A DNA stretch of 64,000 bases from Acidimicrobiales bacterium (GTDB taxonomy: Bacteria; Actinomycetota; Acidimicrobiia; Acidimicrobiales; DATDAH01): NCBI GenBank assembly GCA_016794585.1, contig JAEUJM010000001.1, forward strand, positions 124,001 to 188,000, given 5' to 3'. This document shows, piece by piece, positions 1 through 10,518 of the stretch. The notes beneath the pieces were generated by a model, which was not told where the DNA came from, ran no database searches, and saw only the letters and a program-made list of their open reading frames with translations. The position numbers were made by a program, and so were the translations under genes. The stretch's first letter is position 1, and every line of letters begins with the position of its first letter.

Positions 1-72
1 GCGTCGGTCACGAGTGGTCCCCCTCGGTGGCGTACCCCCGATCCTGCCACCCGCCGCCACGGCGGCGCCCGC

Positions 73-3000
73 TCAGCCCGGCGGCGTGCGGACCGCGCTC
101 GGCCGGAACCGGGCGATCGCGTCGGTGCCGTCGCCCAGGGTGCCGAGGTACCCGAATCCCCAGCACCACACCCCGCCGTCCCGGGTCAGGCACGCGCCGC
201 TGGTTCGGGTCGCGAGGCCGGTGGCGCCCGCGACCGGCTCGCCCGTGTCCGGATCGAGCACGAGTGTGGGGCGCCCGGTCGTCGCCGGGGGCAGGGTGCC
301 GAGCTGGCCGTAGGCGTTCGACGCCGACCAGCACGCGACCTGCCCCGCAGTGAGCAGCGCGCAGGTGACGTCGCTGGAACGACTGATCGACTGGACACCA
401 GTGAGGGGCCCCGCGCCCGATGGGCTGGGGACCACCGTAGGGGTGGAGCTGTCGAGAACGGAGCTCGTCCAGCACCGGGCCTCGCCGTTCGCCAGCGTGG
501 CGCACCCGGCGTCGATCTGCGCCACGCCGGTGAGGGGGCCGACGCCGCTGACGTCGGGGAGAGGGGCGGGAAGCACGTGGTTGTTCCCCCAGCACCGGAC
601 CTGCCCCGAGTCCAGCAGCGCACACGTGAGCGGGCCTCGCGCAGAGAGCTGCGTGATGCCGGTCAGCGGGGTGGTGCCGGTCTCGTCCAGGACGGCGACG
701 GGAGTCGCTCTGTCGGTGGTGCCGCCGTCGCCCAGCTCGCCTCGGCTGTTCTCGCCCCAGCACCGGGCCTCACCACTGTCGAGCAGGGCGCAGGTTCGAT
801 CCATCCCAGCCGACACCGCGACCACGTCCCCGAGCGTGGCGATCCCGCCGACGCCGACGACGGAGGCCGGGAGCTGCCGGCCGAGGGCGGTGCCGTCCCC
901 GAGCTGTCGAGACTCGTTCGACCCCCAGCACCGCACCCCGCCGTCGTCCATCGCCGCGCAGGCGTGCTCGGCGCCGACGGACACGCTGTGGGCGCCAGAG
1001 AGTCCGTCGCTGTCCTCGCTGTCGCGGATCTCGACGGCGCTGCGGGCCACGACGGCATCGGGGTTGCCGAGCGCACCATGGCCCCAGCAGCGCAGCTGCC
1101 CGGAACCCGACGCACAGGCGAGGTACTCGTTCGCGTCGATCTGGCTGACCCCCGTGATGGCCGGCTGCGCAAGAGGGTCGACCACCAGGGTCGGTCGTGC
1201 GCGGGGTGTCTCCGTGCCGTCGCCGAGAAGCCCACCCGAACCGCCCCAGCACCGGGCCTGACCGTCGGTCAGCACGGCACAGGCCGAGTTGCGACTCACG
1301 GTGACCGCCACCACGTCATCCAGGACGCCTGCGCCCGTCTCGTCCAGCACGGGCTCCGGCCGGACGACGACGTCGCTGGTCGAGCCGGTGCCGAGCAGCC
1401 CATCGCCGTTGGTTCCCCAGCAGGACAAGGAGCCGTCGATCAGGAGCGCGCAGGTCTTCTCGCCGCCGGCGTGGACGCTGCGCACCCCGGTGAGCGGGCC
1501 GGTCCCGTCCCCGTTCGAGACGGTGACGGGCCGCGACCGGTCGGCCTGCGTGCCGTCTCCGAGCTCGCCGGCGCCGTTGCGCCCCCAGCACCGCACCTGC
1601 GTGGATGTGAGCACGGCGCAGGTGTGCTGATGGCCGGCGCTCACCTGCACCACGTCCTCGAGAACGCCGGGCCCGTTCGGCGCGAGCACCTCGCCGGGCC
1701 GGACCCGCTGGGTGGTCGTGCCGTCACCCGACTGTCCCCTGTTGTTCGCTCCCCAGCACGAGACCGTGCCGCCGTCCATCAATGTGCAGGCGTGGAAGAG
1801 CCCGACCGTGAGTGCTCGAGCTCCGGTGAGTGGACCCAGGCCGTCGGGATCGGAGACGGCAGCGGGTCTGGGGTGGTCGGTCGTCGTACCGTCGCCCAAC
1901 TCCCCGTCGCTGTTGCCGCCCCAGCAGTGCACCTCGCTCGATCGGAGAAGCGCACAGCTGACGTTTCCGCCGGTGCCGACCGTGGTGACCCCCGTCAGGG
2001 GACCGCTGCCGGAAGCGTTCGAGACGGCCACGGGGGTCCGTCTCACCGACGTCGTGCCGTCACCGAGCGTGCCGCGGCTGTTGTAGCCCCAGCACCGGGC
2101 CTCGCCGGAGTCGACGACGGCGCAGGCGTGGCTGAAACCGACGCTGACGTCGACCACGTCATCGAGCACACCCGCACCGCCGACGCCGGCCACTTCCTCG
2201 GGCGTGGTGCTGTCGCCGGCGTTCCCGGTGCCGAGTTGTCCAGTGTCGGTCTCCTGGTCGCCCCAACAGCGCACTCGGCCCGTCGTCAGGCGGGCACAGG
2301 TGCTCTGCATCCCGGCCGAGACGTCGACGACGCCCTCGAGCCGCGGCAGGGGGCGTCGATGCGTCACCGTGCAGCGCGACTGCGACCCGGGACGCACCGC
2401 GACCTCGAAGGTGCCGGCATCGATGTCCACGTTCCGGTCGTTGCTGCCGCAGTCGATCGAGCTGAGCTCGTGCTCCGGCACGGGATCGACGGTGACGGAG
2501 TACCAGCCCGCGGGGAGGGCGGCTCGGCCGCTGTAGCGGTCCCGGTCGGGTCGGGCGTCGTCGTCGAGTACGACGTCGGCGCAACCACCGTCACCGCATC
2601 GGTGCATGGTGATGTCGACCGGGCCGTCCGGTTGCGTGTCCACCTCGAGCTCGAGGGATCCGGACTCGGTCGAGTAGTCGTTCCGGAAGGTGCAGGTGAC
2701 CTGTCGCCCCGGGACCAGGGTGATGTCGACGCCGCTCTTGGTGCTCCACACCGACCCCGATGAGCACGTCAGGTTCGTTCGGGGCCAGTTCGGCTCATCG
2801 GTCGTCGACCACACCCGGTAGCTGCCCGGGGCGAGGCCGACGGCGGTGATGGACGACGGGTGCTCGGGATCGGCGTCGTCATCGAGGACGAAGGGGGCGC
2901 AGCCGGAGCCCATGCAGCCATCGAAGGAGAAGTCCTGGGCGTCGTCGGGGCTGGTGTCCTGGATGACGGTGATCGACGCCGCCTGGTTGGTGAAGGTGCA

Positions 3001-3711
3001 CGTCGTCTGCTCGTCGGCGGAGAGCGTGATGGTGACCCGGCGGTTACCGAGGCTCACGCTCTCTCCGGTCGTGCACGTGATCGACGTCAGCGCCCACGTG
3101 GCGTCGGCCGCCTGGGTCACGGTGTAGGTGCCGGGGGCGAGGCCGGCGCTGGACTGGCGGCGGGGGAGGGTGCCATCGGCGTCGTCGTCGAGGGCGAAGT
3201 CGGCGCAGCCCGACCCGAGGCACCCGGTGAAGGAGAAGTCCCTGGCGTCGTCGGGGCTGCTGTCCTGGATGATGGTGATGGACGCCGAGGTGTTGGTGAA
3301 GGTGCAGGTGACGTCCTCGCCGGCGGTCAGGTCGATGGTGGCGCGGCGGCTGGCGAGGCTGGTGGTCTCGCCGGTGTCGCAGGTGAGCGCCGAAAGGGTC
3401 CAGTTGGGGACCGCGTCCTGGGTGACCGTGTAGGTGCCGGGCTCGAGGTCGGCGGTGGTCGTGTTCGACCGGGTCGGGTCGGCGTCGTCGTCCAGGACCA
3501 TCGGTCCGCACCACTGCCCCTTGCACCCGGTGAAGCTGACGTCCTGGCCGTCGTCGGGCGAGGCGTCGAGCACGACGGTGATGGTCCCGGTGGCGGGCTC
3601 GTCTGCCGAGGCGGCGCCGGCGGTCAGCAGGACGAACCCGAGGACGGCGCTCGCGGCCACGAGCGCACCGGCGAGCCAGCGCGCCACGCGCGTCACCCCC
3701 CGACGGACCAT
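73..3711 (-). CDS. Secreted RCC1-repeat protein with N-terminal prealbumin-like repeats
   Basis: Predicted surface or secreted protein of 1212 aa; function unknown. Residues 1-36 form a signal peptide ending ASA/DEP. Four repeats of about 100 aa follow (roughly 41-452), each with a DASPDD/DTSPDD-like start, a paired-cysteine motif, an LDDDAD turn, a PGTYTVTQ-like strand and a CTFTN-like end, as in prealbumin-like or SpaA-like stalk domains. From about 460 to the end there are 14 RCC1-type repeats of about 54 aa, marked by CALLDSGQVRCWG-like strands and LGDGT turns. The ATG at 3711 is chosen because GGAGAG lies just upstream and the signal peptide begins there; longer readings run into the neighbouring kinase gene. 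Fourteen repeats fit two seven-bladed propellers (inference). Such propellers usually bind proteins or nucleotides; no catalytic motif is visible. Confidence 0.88.
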   Translation of the reverse strand: MVRRGVTRVARWLAGALVAASAVLGFVLLTAGAASADEPATGTITVVLDASPDDGQDVSFTGCKGQWCGPMVLDDDADPTRSNTTTADLEPGTYTVTQDAVPNWTLSALTCDTGETTSLASRRATIDLTAGEDVTCTFTNTSASITIIQDSSPDDARDFSFTGCLGSGCADFALDDDADGTLPRRQSSAGLAPGTYTVTQAADATWALTSITCTTGESVSLGNRRVTITLSADEQTTCTFTNQAASITVIQDTSPDDAQDFSFDGCMGSGCAPFVLDDDADPEHPSSITAVGLAPGSYRVWSTTDEPNWPRTNLTCSSGSVWSTKSGVDITLVPGRQVTCTFRNDYSTESGSLELEVDTQPDGPVDITMHRCGDGGCADVVLDDDARPDRDRYSGRAALPAGWYSVTVDPVPEHELSSIDCGSNDRNVDIDAGTFEVAVRPGSQSRCTVTHRRPLPRLEGVVDVSAGMQSTCARLTTGRVRCWGDQETDTGQLGTGNAGDSTTPEEVAGVGGAGVLDDVVDVSVGFSHACAVVDSGEARCWGYNSRGTLGDGTTSVRRTPVAVSNASGSGPLTGVTTVGTGGNVSCALLRSSEVHCWGGNSDGELGDGTTTDHPRPAAVSDPDGLGPLTGARALTVGLFHACTLMDGGTVSCWGANNRGQSGDGTTTQRVRPGEVLAPNGPGVLEDVVQVSAGHQHTCAVLTSTQVRCWGRNGAGELGDGTQADRSRPVTVSNGDGTGPLTGVRSVHAGGEKTCALLIDGSLSCWGTNGDGLLGTGSTSDVVVRPEPVLDETGAGVLDDVVAVTVSRNSACAVLTDGQARCWGGSGGLLGDGTETPRARPTLVVDPLAQPAITGVSQIDANEYLACASGSGQLRCWGHGALGNPDAVVARSAVEIRDSEDSDGLSGAHSVSVGAEHACAAMDDGGVRCWGSNESRQLGDGTALGRQLPASVVGVGGIATLGDVVAVSAGMDRTCALLDSGEARCWGENSRGELGDGGTTDRATPVAVLDETGTTPLTGITQLSARGPLTCALLDSGQVRCWGNNHVLPAPLPDVSGVGPLTGVAQIDAGCATLANGEARCWTSSVLDSSTPTVVPSPSGAGPLTGVQSISRSSDVTCALLTAGQVACWSASNAYGQLGTLPPATTGRPTLVLDPDTGEPVAGATGLATRTSGACLTRDGGVWCWGFGYLGTLGDGTDAIARFRPSAVRTPPG

Positions 3712-3740
3712 CTCTCTCCATCGGCAGGGTCGCGAGTCAT

Positions 3741-3783
3741 TTGGAGGAAATATCCCCCGGAATCCGGGGGGTATTTCCTCCAA
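3741..3783. terminator. Long near-perfect inverted repeat (hairpin)
   Basis: Arms of 21 bp (3741-3761 and 3763-3783) flank a single base and differ at one position, which would be a G-U pair in RNA. Each arm starts TTGGAGGAAATA when read 5' to 3'. It lies 11 bp beyond the stop of the PPK2 gene and 29 bp before the start of the RCC1 gene, both on the minus strand. No T-run follows. It may terminate the PPK2 transcript, act as an operator, or both; the role is unproven. Confidence 0.6.
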
Positions 3784-3794
3784 CGAAGGGCGAT

Positions 3795-4559
3795 TCAGAG
3801 GAGGAGGGAGCGGGCGGGGGCCACGATGGTGGGGTCGGGCGCCGCCGCGGCGGCGGGATCCTTGCCGTCGTAGGGCAGGGCGTGGAGCACGTGGCGGATG
3901 GCGTGGAGGCGGGCCACCTTCTGGCGGTTGGCGTTCACGCCGGTCCAGGGGGCCCACTCGGTGTCGGTGGCGTCGAGCATGGTGTGCAGCGCCTGGGTGT
4001 AGGCGTCGTACTTCTCCATGGCCACCTCGTCGATGGGGCTGATCTTCCACGCCTTCAGCGGGTCCTCGCGGCGCTCCTGGAGGCGCTCGGCCTGGAGGTC
4101 GCGGTCGACGTCGAGGTAGAGCTTGAAGAGGTGGGTGCCGTCCTCGACGAGAGCCTGCTCCACCTCGGGGGCCTGGCGCAGGAACAGCCGGTGCTGCTCC
4201 TCGGTGCAGAACCCCATCACCGGCTCGACGCCGGCGCGGTTGTACCAGGAGCGGTCGAAGAAGACGATCTCGCCGGCGGTGGGCAGTTGCGCCACGTAGC
4301 GCTGGAAGTACCACTGGCCCTTCTCGGCGTCGTTGGGCTTCGGCAGCGCGACGACACGGGCCTGGCGGGGGGCGAGGTGCTCCCGGAAGGTGTCGATAGT
4401 GCCGCCCTTGCCGGCGGCGTCGCGGCCCTCGAACAGGATCACCACCCGAGCGCCCGAGGCGATCACCCACTGCTGGAGCTTGACCAGCTCGAGGTGCAGG
4501 GCGTGGAGCTGCTCGTCGTAGTCGTCGCCGTCGATCTTGGCGGGGCGCGTCAGGGCCAT
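3795..4559 (-). CDS. ppk2: Polyphosphate kinase 2 family protein (PPK2)
   Basis: Cytosolic kinase of 254 aa that transfers phosphate between polyphosphate and nucleotides. Seen: Walker A GRDAAGKGG at 45-53, Walker B FFDRSWYNR at 100-108, and a DPLKAWKISP segment typical of PPK2. Length is normal for a one-domain PPK2. The ATG at 4559 starts the conserved N-terminal helix; a longer reading to 4715 runs into the amidohydrolase gene and is rejected. It lies 28 nt downstream of that amidohydrolase on the same strand and may share its transcript. A second PPK2 paralogue sits at 50352. Whether it prefers NDP or NMP acceptors cannot be read from sequence alone. Confidence 0.92.
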   Translation of the reverse strand: MALTRPAKIDGDDYDEQLHALHLELVKLQQWVIASGARVVILFEGRDAAGKGGTIDTFREHLAPRQARVVALPKPNDAEKGQWYFQRYVAQLPTAGEIVFFDRSWYNRAGVEPVMGFCTEEQHRLFLRQAPEVEQALVEDGTHLFKLYLDVDRDLQAERLQERREDPLKAWKISPIDEVAMEKYDAYTQALHTMLDATDTEWAPWTGVNANRQKVARLHAIRHVLHALPYDGKDPAAAAAPDPTIVAPARSLLL

Positions 4560-4587
4560 GGCGGGGGCTCCGTCCGGTTGGGGCCGG

Positions 4588-6324
<1,737 letters not shown>

Positions 6325-6404
6325 GTCTGCTGTGTCCCTCCTTCGTCGGGACGGCTTCGCCATCCGGTTCGTCGGTGCTGCTGCTCCACTCCGTTGCGCA
6401 GCGT
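6325..6404 (-). repeat. Dispersed repeat, copy A (upstream of the amidohydrolase)
   Basis: Read on the minus strand it runs from GCGCAACGGAGTGGAGCAGC through GAACCGGATGGCGAAGCC to CGACGAAGGAGGGACACAGC and ends two bases before the ATG at 6324. It matches copy B2 almost base for base. The GGAGGG near its end serves as the ribosome binding site of the gene. Confidence 0.85.
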
Positions 6405-6444
6405 CGCCGCCGCCGGGCGAGCCCCTCGCGTGCCGCTCAGTCTC

Positions 6445-6906
6445 TCAGCTGTCGGAGCCCGTGGGGTCCTCGGGCGTGTGGTCGATGCCGGTCTTCGAGT
6501 AGCCGTCCATGATGTGCTCCATCCACCACAAGGGCGCGGCGTCGAGGAGCCCCTGGAGGTCGGGGTAGTCCCACCACCGGGTGATGCGCCCGTCGAAGTC
6601 GATCTCGTGGACCGACACGAATCTCACGGTGAAGCACTCGCCCGTGTGCCAGTGCCACTCCTCGGCGTGCTCGGTCATCACCGTCTGCTCGTCGGCGACG
6701 ATGCGACCCGGGTGGTGGAAGATGCCCTCGAGGGGCTCGAGCCCGAGCCGGAGGCGGGCGGCGATCTGGGCGGGGCCGACCGCGAGGTCCTCGTCGGGGG
6801 TGAACACGTCGGTGTACTGCCCGTCGGGCGTGAAGTAGGCGCCCACGGCGTCGAAGTCCCGCCGGTAGAGGTCCGCCCAGAAGCGCTCGATGAGCGCCTT
6901 GTTCAT
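6445..6906 (-). CDS. SnoaL-like / limonene-epoxide-hydrolase-fold protein
   Basis: Small cytosolic protein of 153 aa with the NTF2/SnoaL cone-fold pattern: an N-terminal helix (NKALIERFWADLYRRDFDAV), then YFTPDGQYTDVFTP, an FHHPGRIVADEQTVMTEHAEEWH stretch, a central strand and DGRITRWWDYPDL near the end. The family includes polyketide cyclases, epoxide hydrolases and non-enzymatic ligand binders; the substrate is unknown. The start is ambiguous. ATG 6906 leaves GGAGG 15 nt upstream; ATG 6921 places GGAGG directly against the start codon. The shorter form matches the fold boundary better. It diverges from the beta-helix gene at 7043. Confidence 0.75.
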   Translation of the reverse strand: MNKALIERFWADLYRRDFDAVGAYFTPDGQYTDVFTPDEDLAVGPAQIAARLRLGLEPLEGIFHHPGRIVADEQTVMTEHAEEWHWHTGECFTVRFVSVHEIDFDGRITRWWDYPDLQGLLDAAPLWWMEHIMDGYSKTGIDHTPEDPTGSDS

Positions 6907-6958
6907 GTCTGCCGTGCGCATCCTCCCGACGTTAAGCGGTCCCAGCCGCCCCGTCGTC

Positions 6959-7021
6959 AGGTTGTGACCTCCAGCCCTTGGCGGATCCCCCTCCTCCCCG
7001 GACGATGAGGTCGTGGGACCT
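6959..7021. promoter_or_regulatory. Paired inverted repeats in a divergent promoter region
   Basis: AGGTTGTGACCT at 6959-6970 and AGGTCGTGGGACCT at 7008-7021 are two interrupted palindromes of AGGT/ACCT type, with centres 50 bp apart, between the divergent genes starting at 6906 and 7043. They look like a paired operator, but no regulator can be assigned. Confidence 0.35.
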
Positions 7022-7042
7022 GCCTGACCGGAGGAGCACACG

Positions 7043-9571
7043 ATGACCGCGATCACGAGACGACCGAACCGGGCGGCTGCGCTGGCGGTGTCGATTGCGT
7101 TGGCCCTCGTGCCCATGGTGCCCGCTGGGGCGGGCCGCGCGAGTACCGCAGGCGCCGCGGCGTCGCCGGAGTCGACGGTGGTGTCGGTCGCCGACGCCGC
7201 CGGGTACCGCCAGGCGCTCTCGGACCTGTCGGCGCTCGCCGGCGCGGGCGCGAACCGCATCGAGGTCACGGCGGACTTCGCGATGAGCGGCTCGGCGTGG
7301 CCGATCTACGACGGCTCCCGCTCGCTCACGGTCGACGGCAACGGGCACCGGGTCGACGGTGGCACGGCGGAGCGGCCCTTCCTGCGCGTCGAGGGCGGAC
7401 CGACGGTGAAGGTCCTCGACCTCACGCTCATGGGCTTCCGCGGCTCCGCGATCACCGCGACCGCGGACGCCGCCGACCGATGGGGCCGGCTCGTCGTGCG
7501 TCGCAGTCGCTTCACGGGCAACTCGACCAGTGGGCGAGGTGGTGCGATCTCGGCGGCGTTCGTGGAGATCGGCCAGAGCACGTTCGACGAGAACCACAGC
7601 ATCGGCGCCGGCGGCGCGGTCCACGCGCAGTACCGCTTGGGCGCCGCTCGCAGCACCTTCACGGGGAACTCCTCCGGCACCGGCGGGGCCGCGCTCCACT
7701 CGACCGGCGGTCTCGACCTGTCCGCGTCCACCGTCGTCGACAACTCGTCGCCGAACGCCTCCGTCCGGGTCCGTGACTCGCTCATCGCCGGCGGATCGGT
7801 CGTGGCCAACCCGCTGGGCGGCGGCGTCGCCTGCGCCGTCGGCGCCTCCAACGACCACGGGAGCCTCGCGTCCGACCCCTCCTGCGGGTTCGACGTCGTC
7901 GACCCCGCTGATCCCGGCCTCGGAGCCTTGGCCGACAACGGCGGCCCGACGCCGACCCGCATGCCCGCCCCGGGCTCGCCGCTGGTCGACGCCGGCCCCG
8001 GCGGCGACCCCCTGTCCGACCTGTTCTGCTACCCGGCGGACCAGCGGGGCGTGCGCCGGCCGGTGGCCGGGGCATGCGATCTCGGCGCGGTCGAGCGCGG
8101 CTGGGGCGCCGTGGTGACCACCGGCGCCGATGCCGGCCCGGGCTCGTACCGCCAGGCGGTCACCGACGCGTCGGCGGCGCCGTGGCCGGTCCGCATCGAC
8201 CTCGACGAGCAGCGGGTGTCGCTGACCGGCGGCGACGTCGTCTACAGCGGCGACCAGCCCATCGAGGTGCGCGGCGTGCCGGGGGCGGGGATCGACGGCG
8301 GTGGCGGCGGGCAGATCCTCCGGGCCACCGTCTCGCCCTCGGTCTCGGTGGTGGACCTGGTCCTGCAGCACGGGGTGAGCGACGACTCCGGTGGGGCCGT
8401 CGAGGTCGAGGCGGCGGGCGGCGCCCTGACCATCGAGCGCTCGGCCCTCCTCGACAACGTGGCCGACGTGTACGGCGGCGGGGCCGGCTCCCAAGGGACC
8501 CTCACCCTGCGCAACTCGACGGTGTCCGGCAACGAGGCAGGCATCGGCGGCGGTGGGGTCGCCTCGGCCGGCACGATGACCCTCGAGCACGCGACCGTCA
8601 CCGACAACACCTCGGGCGTGGGGGCCAACGCCGCCGGCTTCGGGGCGCTCCACTCGTTCGGCTCGGTCCTCGCCGAGGCGAACGGCCCGTCGAACTGCTC
8701 GTTCCCGGAGGCGCCCGTGTCGGAGGGGTACAACTACTCGACCGACACGACGTGCAACCCCGGCACCGGCACCGACGTGACCGGGGGCGCCGACCCCCGA
8801 CTCGGCCCGGTGCGCGACAACGGCCGAGCGACTCCCACGCGCTTCCCCCTCGCGGGATCGCCGCTGGTCGACGCCATCCCGGTGGACGAGTGCCGCGAGC
8901 CGTTCGACCAGCGACAGCTCGACCGGCCGTTCCCGATCGAGGGTCCGTGCGACATCGGCGCCATCGAGGCCGTGTACCCGGAGCACCACTTCACCGACGT
9001 GCCGGGCAAGTACGACGCCGCCGTGCGCTGGGTGTCGAGCCACGTCAACGATCCTGCGCTGATGGATCCCTACGCAGGGGGCGCGTTTCTCCCGAGGCTC
9101 GTCCTGACCCGCGGCAAGCTGGCGTTGACGCTGTACCGCCAGGCGGGCACCCCGGACGTGTCGTCCCTCCCGCCCGTCGCCTTCACCGACGTCCCCGCCG
9201 CCCAGCAGGACGCGGTGCGGTGGGCGGTCGGTACCAGCATCCTCGCCCCGCGGACGCCGACCGTCTTCGGTGCCGGCGACCCGAGCACCCGTGTGCAGGT
9301 GGCCGTCGCCCTCTACCGGGTGGCCGGATCCCAGGACGTGACCTCGTTCCCGCCGCACGGCCTCGACGACGTGCCGGCGTGGGCCGATGACGCCGTCACG
9401 TGGGCGGTGCACCACGGGGTCATGGTCGGCTCCGATGGCTCCTTCAACCCGCGCGAGCCCGTCAGCCGCGGTCCCTTCGCCCGGTTCGACTACCGGCTCG
9501 CGATCGACCCGGCCGCCTGGGCCGATCCCTCGGTGGCGCCCTCGACCGTGCCCTTCCGCCCCTCGCCCTGA
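7043..9571 (+). CDS. Secreted parallel beta-helix protein with SLH-like C-terminus
   Basis: Exported protein of 842 aa. Signal peptide about 1-32. Two parallel beta-helix blocks, rich in SxFTGNSxxGRGGAI-type repeats, each end in a choice-of-anchor-Q-like motif (GSPLVDAGP...CDLGAVE near 310-352; GSPLVDAIP...CDIGAIE near 612-645). From about 649 there are three SLH-like modules starting FTDVP/FTDVPA/LDDVPA, with conserved AVRWAV, VAVALYR and FNPREPVSR motifs that may bind wall polymer. The ATG is supported by GGAGGAG ten nt upstream. No pectate-lyase catalytic signature was recognised, so it may be adhesive or structural rather than enzymatic. The two halves look like an internal duplication. 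Confidence 0.85.
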   Translation: MTAITRRPNRAAALAVSIALALVPMVPAGAGRASTAGAAASPESTVVSVADAAGYRQALSDLSALAGAGANRIEVTADFAMSGSAWPIYDGSRSLTVDGNGHRVDGGTAERPFLRVEGGPTVKVLDLTLMGFRGSAITATADAADRWGRLVVRRSRFTGNSTSGRGGAISAAFVEIGQSTFDENHSIGAGGAVHAQYRLGAARSTFTGNSSGTGGAALHSTGGLDLSASTVVDNSSPNASVRVRDSLIAGGSVVANPLGGGVACAVGASNDHGSLASDPSCGFDVVDPADPGLGALADNGGPTPTRMPAPGSPLVDAGPGGDPLSDLFCYPADQRGVRRPVAGACDLGAVERGWGAVVTTGADAGPGSYRQAVTDASAAPWPVRIDLDEQRVSLTGGDVVYSGDQPIEVRGVPGAGIDGGGGGQILRATVSPSVSVVDLVLQHGVSDDSGGAVEVEAAGGALTIERSALLDNVADVYGGGAGSQGTLTLRNSTVSGNEAGIGGGGVASAGTMTLEHATVTDNTSGVGANAAGFGALHSFGSVLAEANGPSNCSFPEAPVSEGYNYSTDTTCNPGTGTDVTGGADPRLGPVRDNGRATPTRFPLAGSPLVDAIPVDECREPFDQRQLDRPFPIEGPCDIGAIEAVYPEHHFTDVPGKYDAAVRWVSSHVNDPALMDPYAGGAFLPRLVLTRGKLALTLYRQAGTPDVSSLPPVAFTDVPAAQQDAVRWAVGTSILAPRTPTVFGAGDPSTRVQVAVALYRVAGSQDVTSFPPHGLDDVPAWADDAVTWAVHHGVMVGSDGSFNPREPVSRGPFARFDYRLAIDPAAWADPSVAPSTVPFRPSP

Positions 9572-9618
9572 CAGGGGGCGTCCCCGGACGTGGGAGGCTG
9601 CAGCCGGCGCCGAGCGCG

Positions 9619-9660
9619 GCATCGTGGACGAACCGAACGGCGAAGCCGTCCCGACGAAGC
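9619..9660 (+). repeat. Dispersed repeat, partial copy B1
   Basis: A partial copy carrying GAACCGAACGGCGAAGCC and then CGACGAAG, where it breaks off before the GGAGGG segment. It lies directly before the full copy B2 and shares ATCGTGGACGAACCGAA with it, so the pair looks like a tandem duplication. Confidence 0.75.
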
Positions 9661-9665
9661 ATGAC

Positions 9666-9741
9666 GATGCGCAACGGAGTGGAGCAGCATCGTGGACGAA
9701 CCGAATGGCGAAGCCGTCCCGACGAAGGAGGGACACAGCAG
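9666..9741 (+). repeat. Dispersed repeat, full copy B2
   Basis: Runs from GATGCGCAACGGAGTGGAGC through GAACCGAATGGCGAAGCC to GAAGGAGGGACACAGCAG and abuts the ATG at 9742. It is nearly identical to copy A on the opposite strand at 6325-6404 and provides GGAGGG as the ribosome binding site. Confidence 0.85.
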
Positions 9742-10461
9742 ATGGAAAAGGTGATGTACGTGGTGCGGGACCCCGCGCGCGGGCAGGGTGACGGGCTGCG
9801 GGACGCGTTGGTGGCCGCCGCCGACCGCTTCATCGAGGCCGGCGCGCTCGCCCTCACGGTCGACGTGGACGACTCCGACTCGGACGTTCCGCCACCCGTG
9901 CCGGCCCCCGAGGACGAGCCCACCTTCCGGGCGCTGGTCTCGGTCTGGTTGGACAACTACCAGCAGCGAGGGCCCGTCGAGGCGCTGCTCGACGAGCTGG
10001 TGCCTGACTACGACGGGTACCTCGTGGTCGAGTCGCTGTACACCGACTATGGGGGCAACGCCCACGCCGCGCCGCGCGACTGGCCCGATGGCGAGCGCTC
10101 CCGGGGCCTGCTCACCGTGACCTGTCTCGAGATGCCCGAGGGCGCGGACTACGAGGCCTGGATCGAGCACTGGCACGGCCACCAGTCCCCGATGTCCGAG
10201 GCCATGCAGCCCCGGACGCGCTACGTCCGCAACGAGGTCGTGCGACCGCTCACCCACGGCGCCCCACCCTGGAAGGCCATCGTGGAAGAGGCCTGGCCCA
10301 GCGCCGAGCACGTCACCGATCCGTTCCTCTTCTACACGGCGAGCGATCAGGACGAGCTGAACGCCAACCTGACCACCATGTTGGAGAGCGTCAGCCAGCT
10401 CACGGATCTTTCCACGCTGCGGGTCAACACCATGAGCGAGTACCTGCTGCGCACGCTCTGA
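9742..10461 (+). CDS. EthD-like protein of unknown function
   Basis: Predicted cytosolic protein of 239 aa. A dimeric alpha-beta-barrel (EthD-like) pattern is suggested by MYVVRDPARGQGDGLRDAL at the start and by EDYEAW-type GADYEAWIEHWHGHQSPMSEAM, RYVRNEVVRPLT and PFLFYTASDQDEL later; HWHGHQSP resembles the conserved W-x-x-H-x-P region of EthD proteins. No enzyme activity can be named. The ATG at 9742 follows the repeat-borne GGAGGG by 11 nt; longer upstream readings only translate the repeat. It is separate from the beta-helix gene (170 nt gap filled mostly by the repeat). Confidence 0.75.
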   Translation: MEKVMYVVRDPARGQGDGLRDALVAAADRFIEAGALALTVDVDDSDSDVPPPVPAPEDEPTFRALVSVWLDNYQQRGPVEALLDELVPDYDGYLVVESLYTDYGGNAHAAPRDWPDGERSRGLLTVTCLEMPEGADYEAWIEHWHGHQSPMSEAMQPRTRYVRNEVVRPLTHGAPPWKAIVEEAWPSAEHVTDPFLFYTASDQDELNANLTTMLESVSQLTDLSTLRVNTMSEYLLRTL

Positions 10462-10518
10462 CCGGCGCCGCCCGCGTCGGCACGTTCTCCGGGAGCGTGG
10501 CGCGGGTAGTGACCGACC

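Noticed and set aside
577-2763. Long plus-strand open frame opposite the RCC1 gene
   Set aside because: It mirrors the repeats of the minus-strand gene, has no start signals and no recognised domain; long antisense frames are expected at this GC content.
6932-9736. Long minus-strand open frame over the beta-helix gene
   Set aside because: Its start is a translation of the dispersed repeat and the rest is antisense to a gene with a signal peptide and clear repeats.
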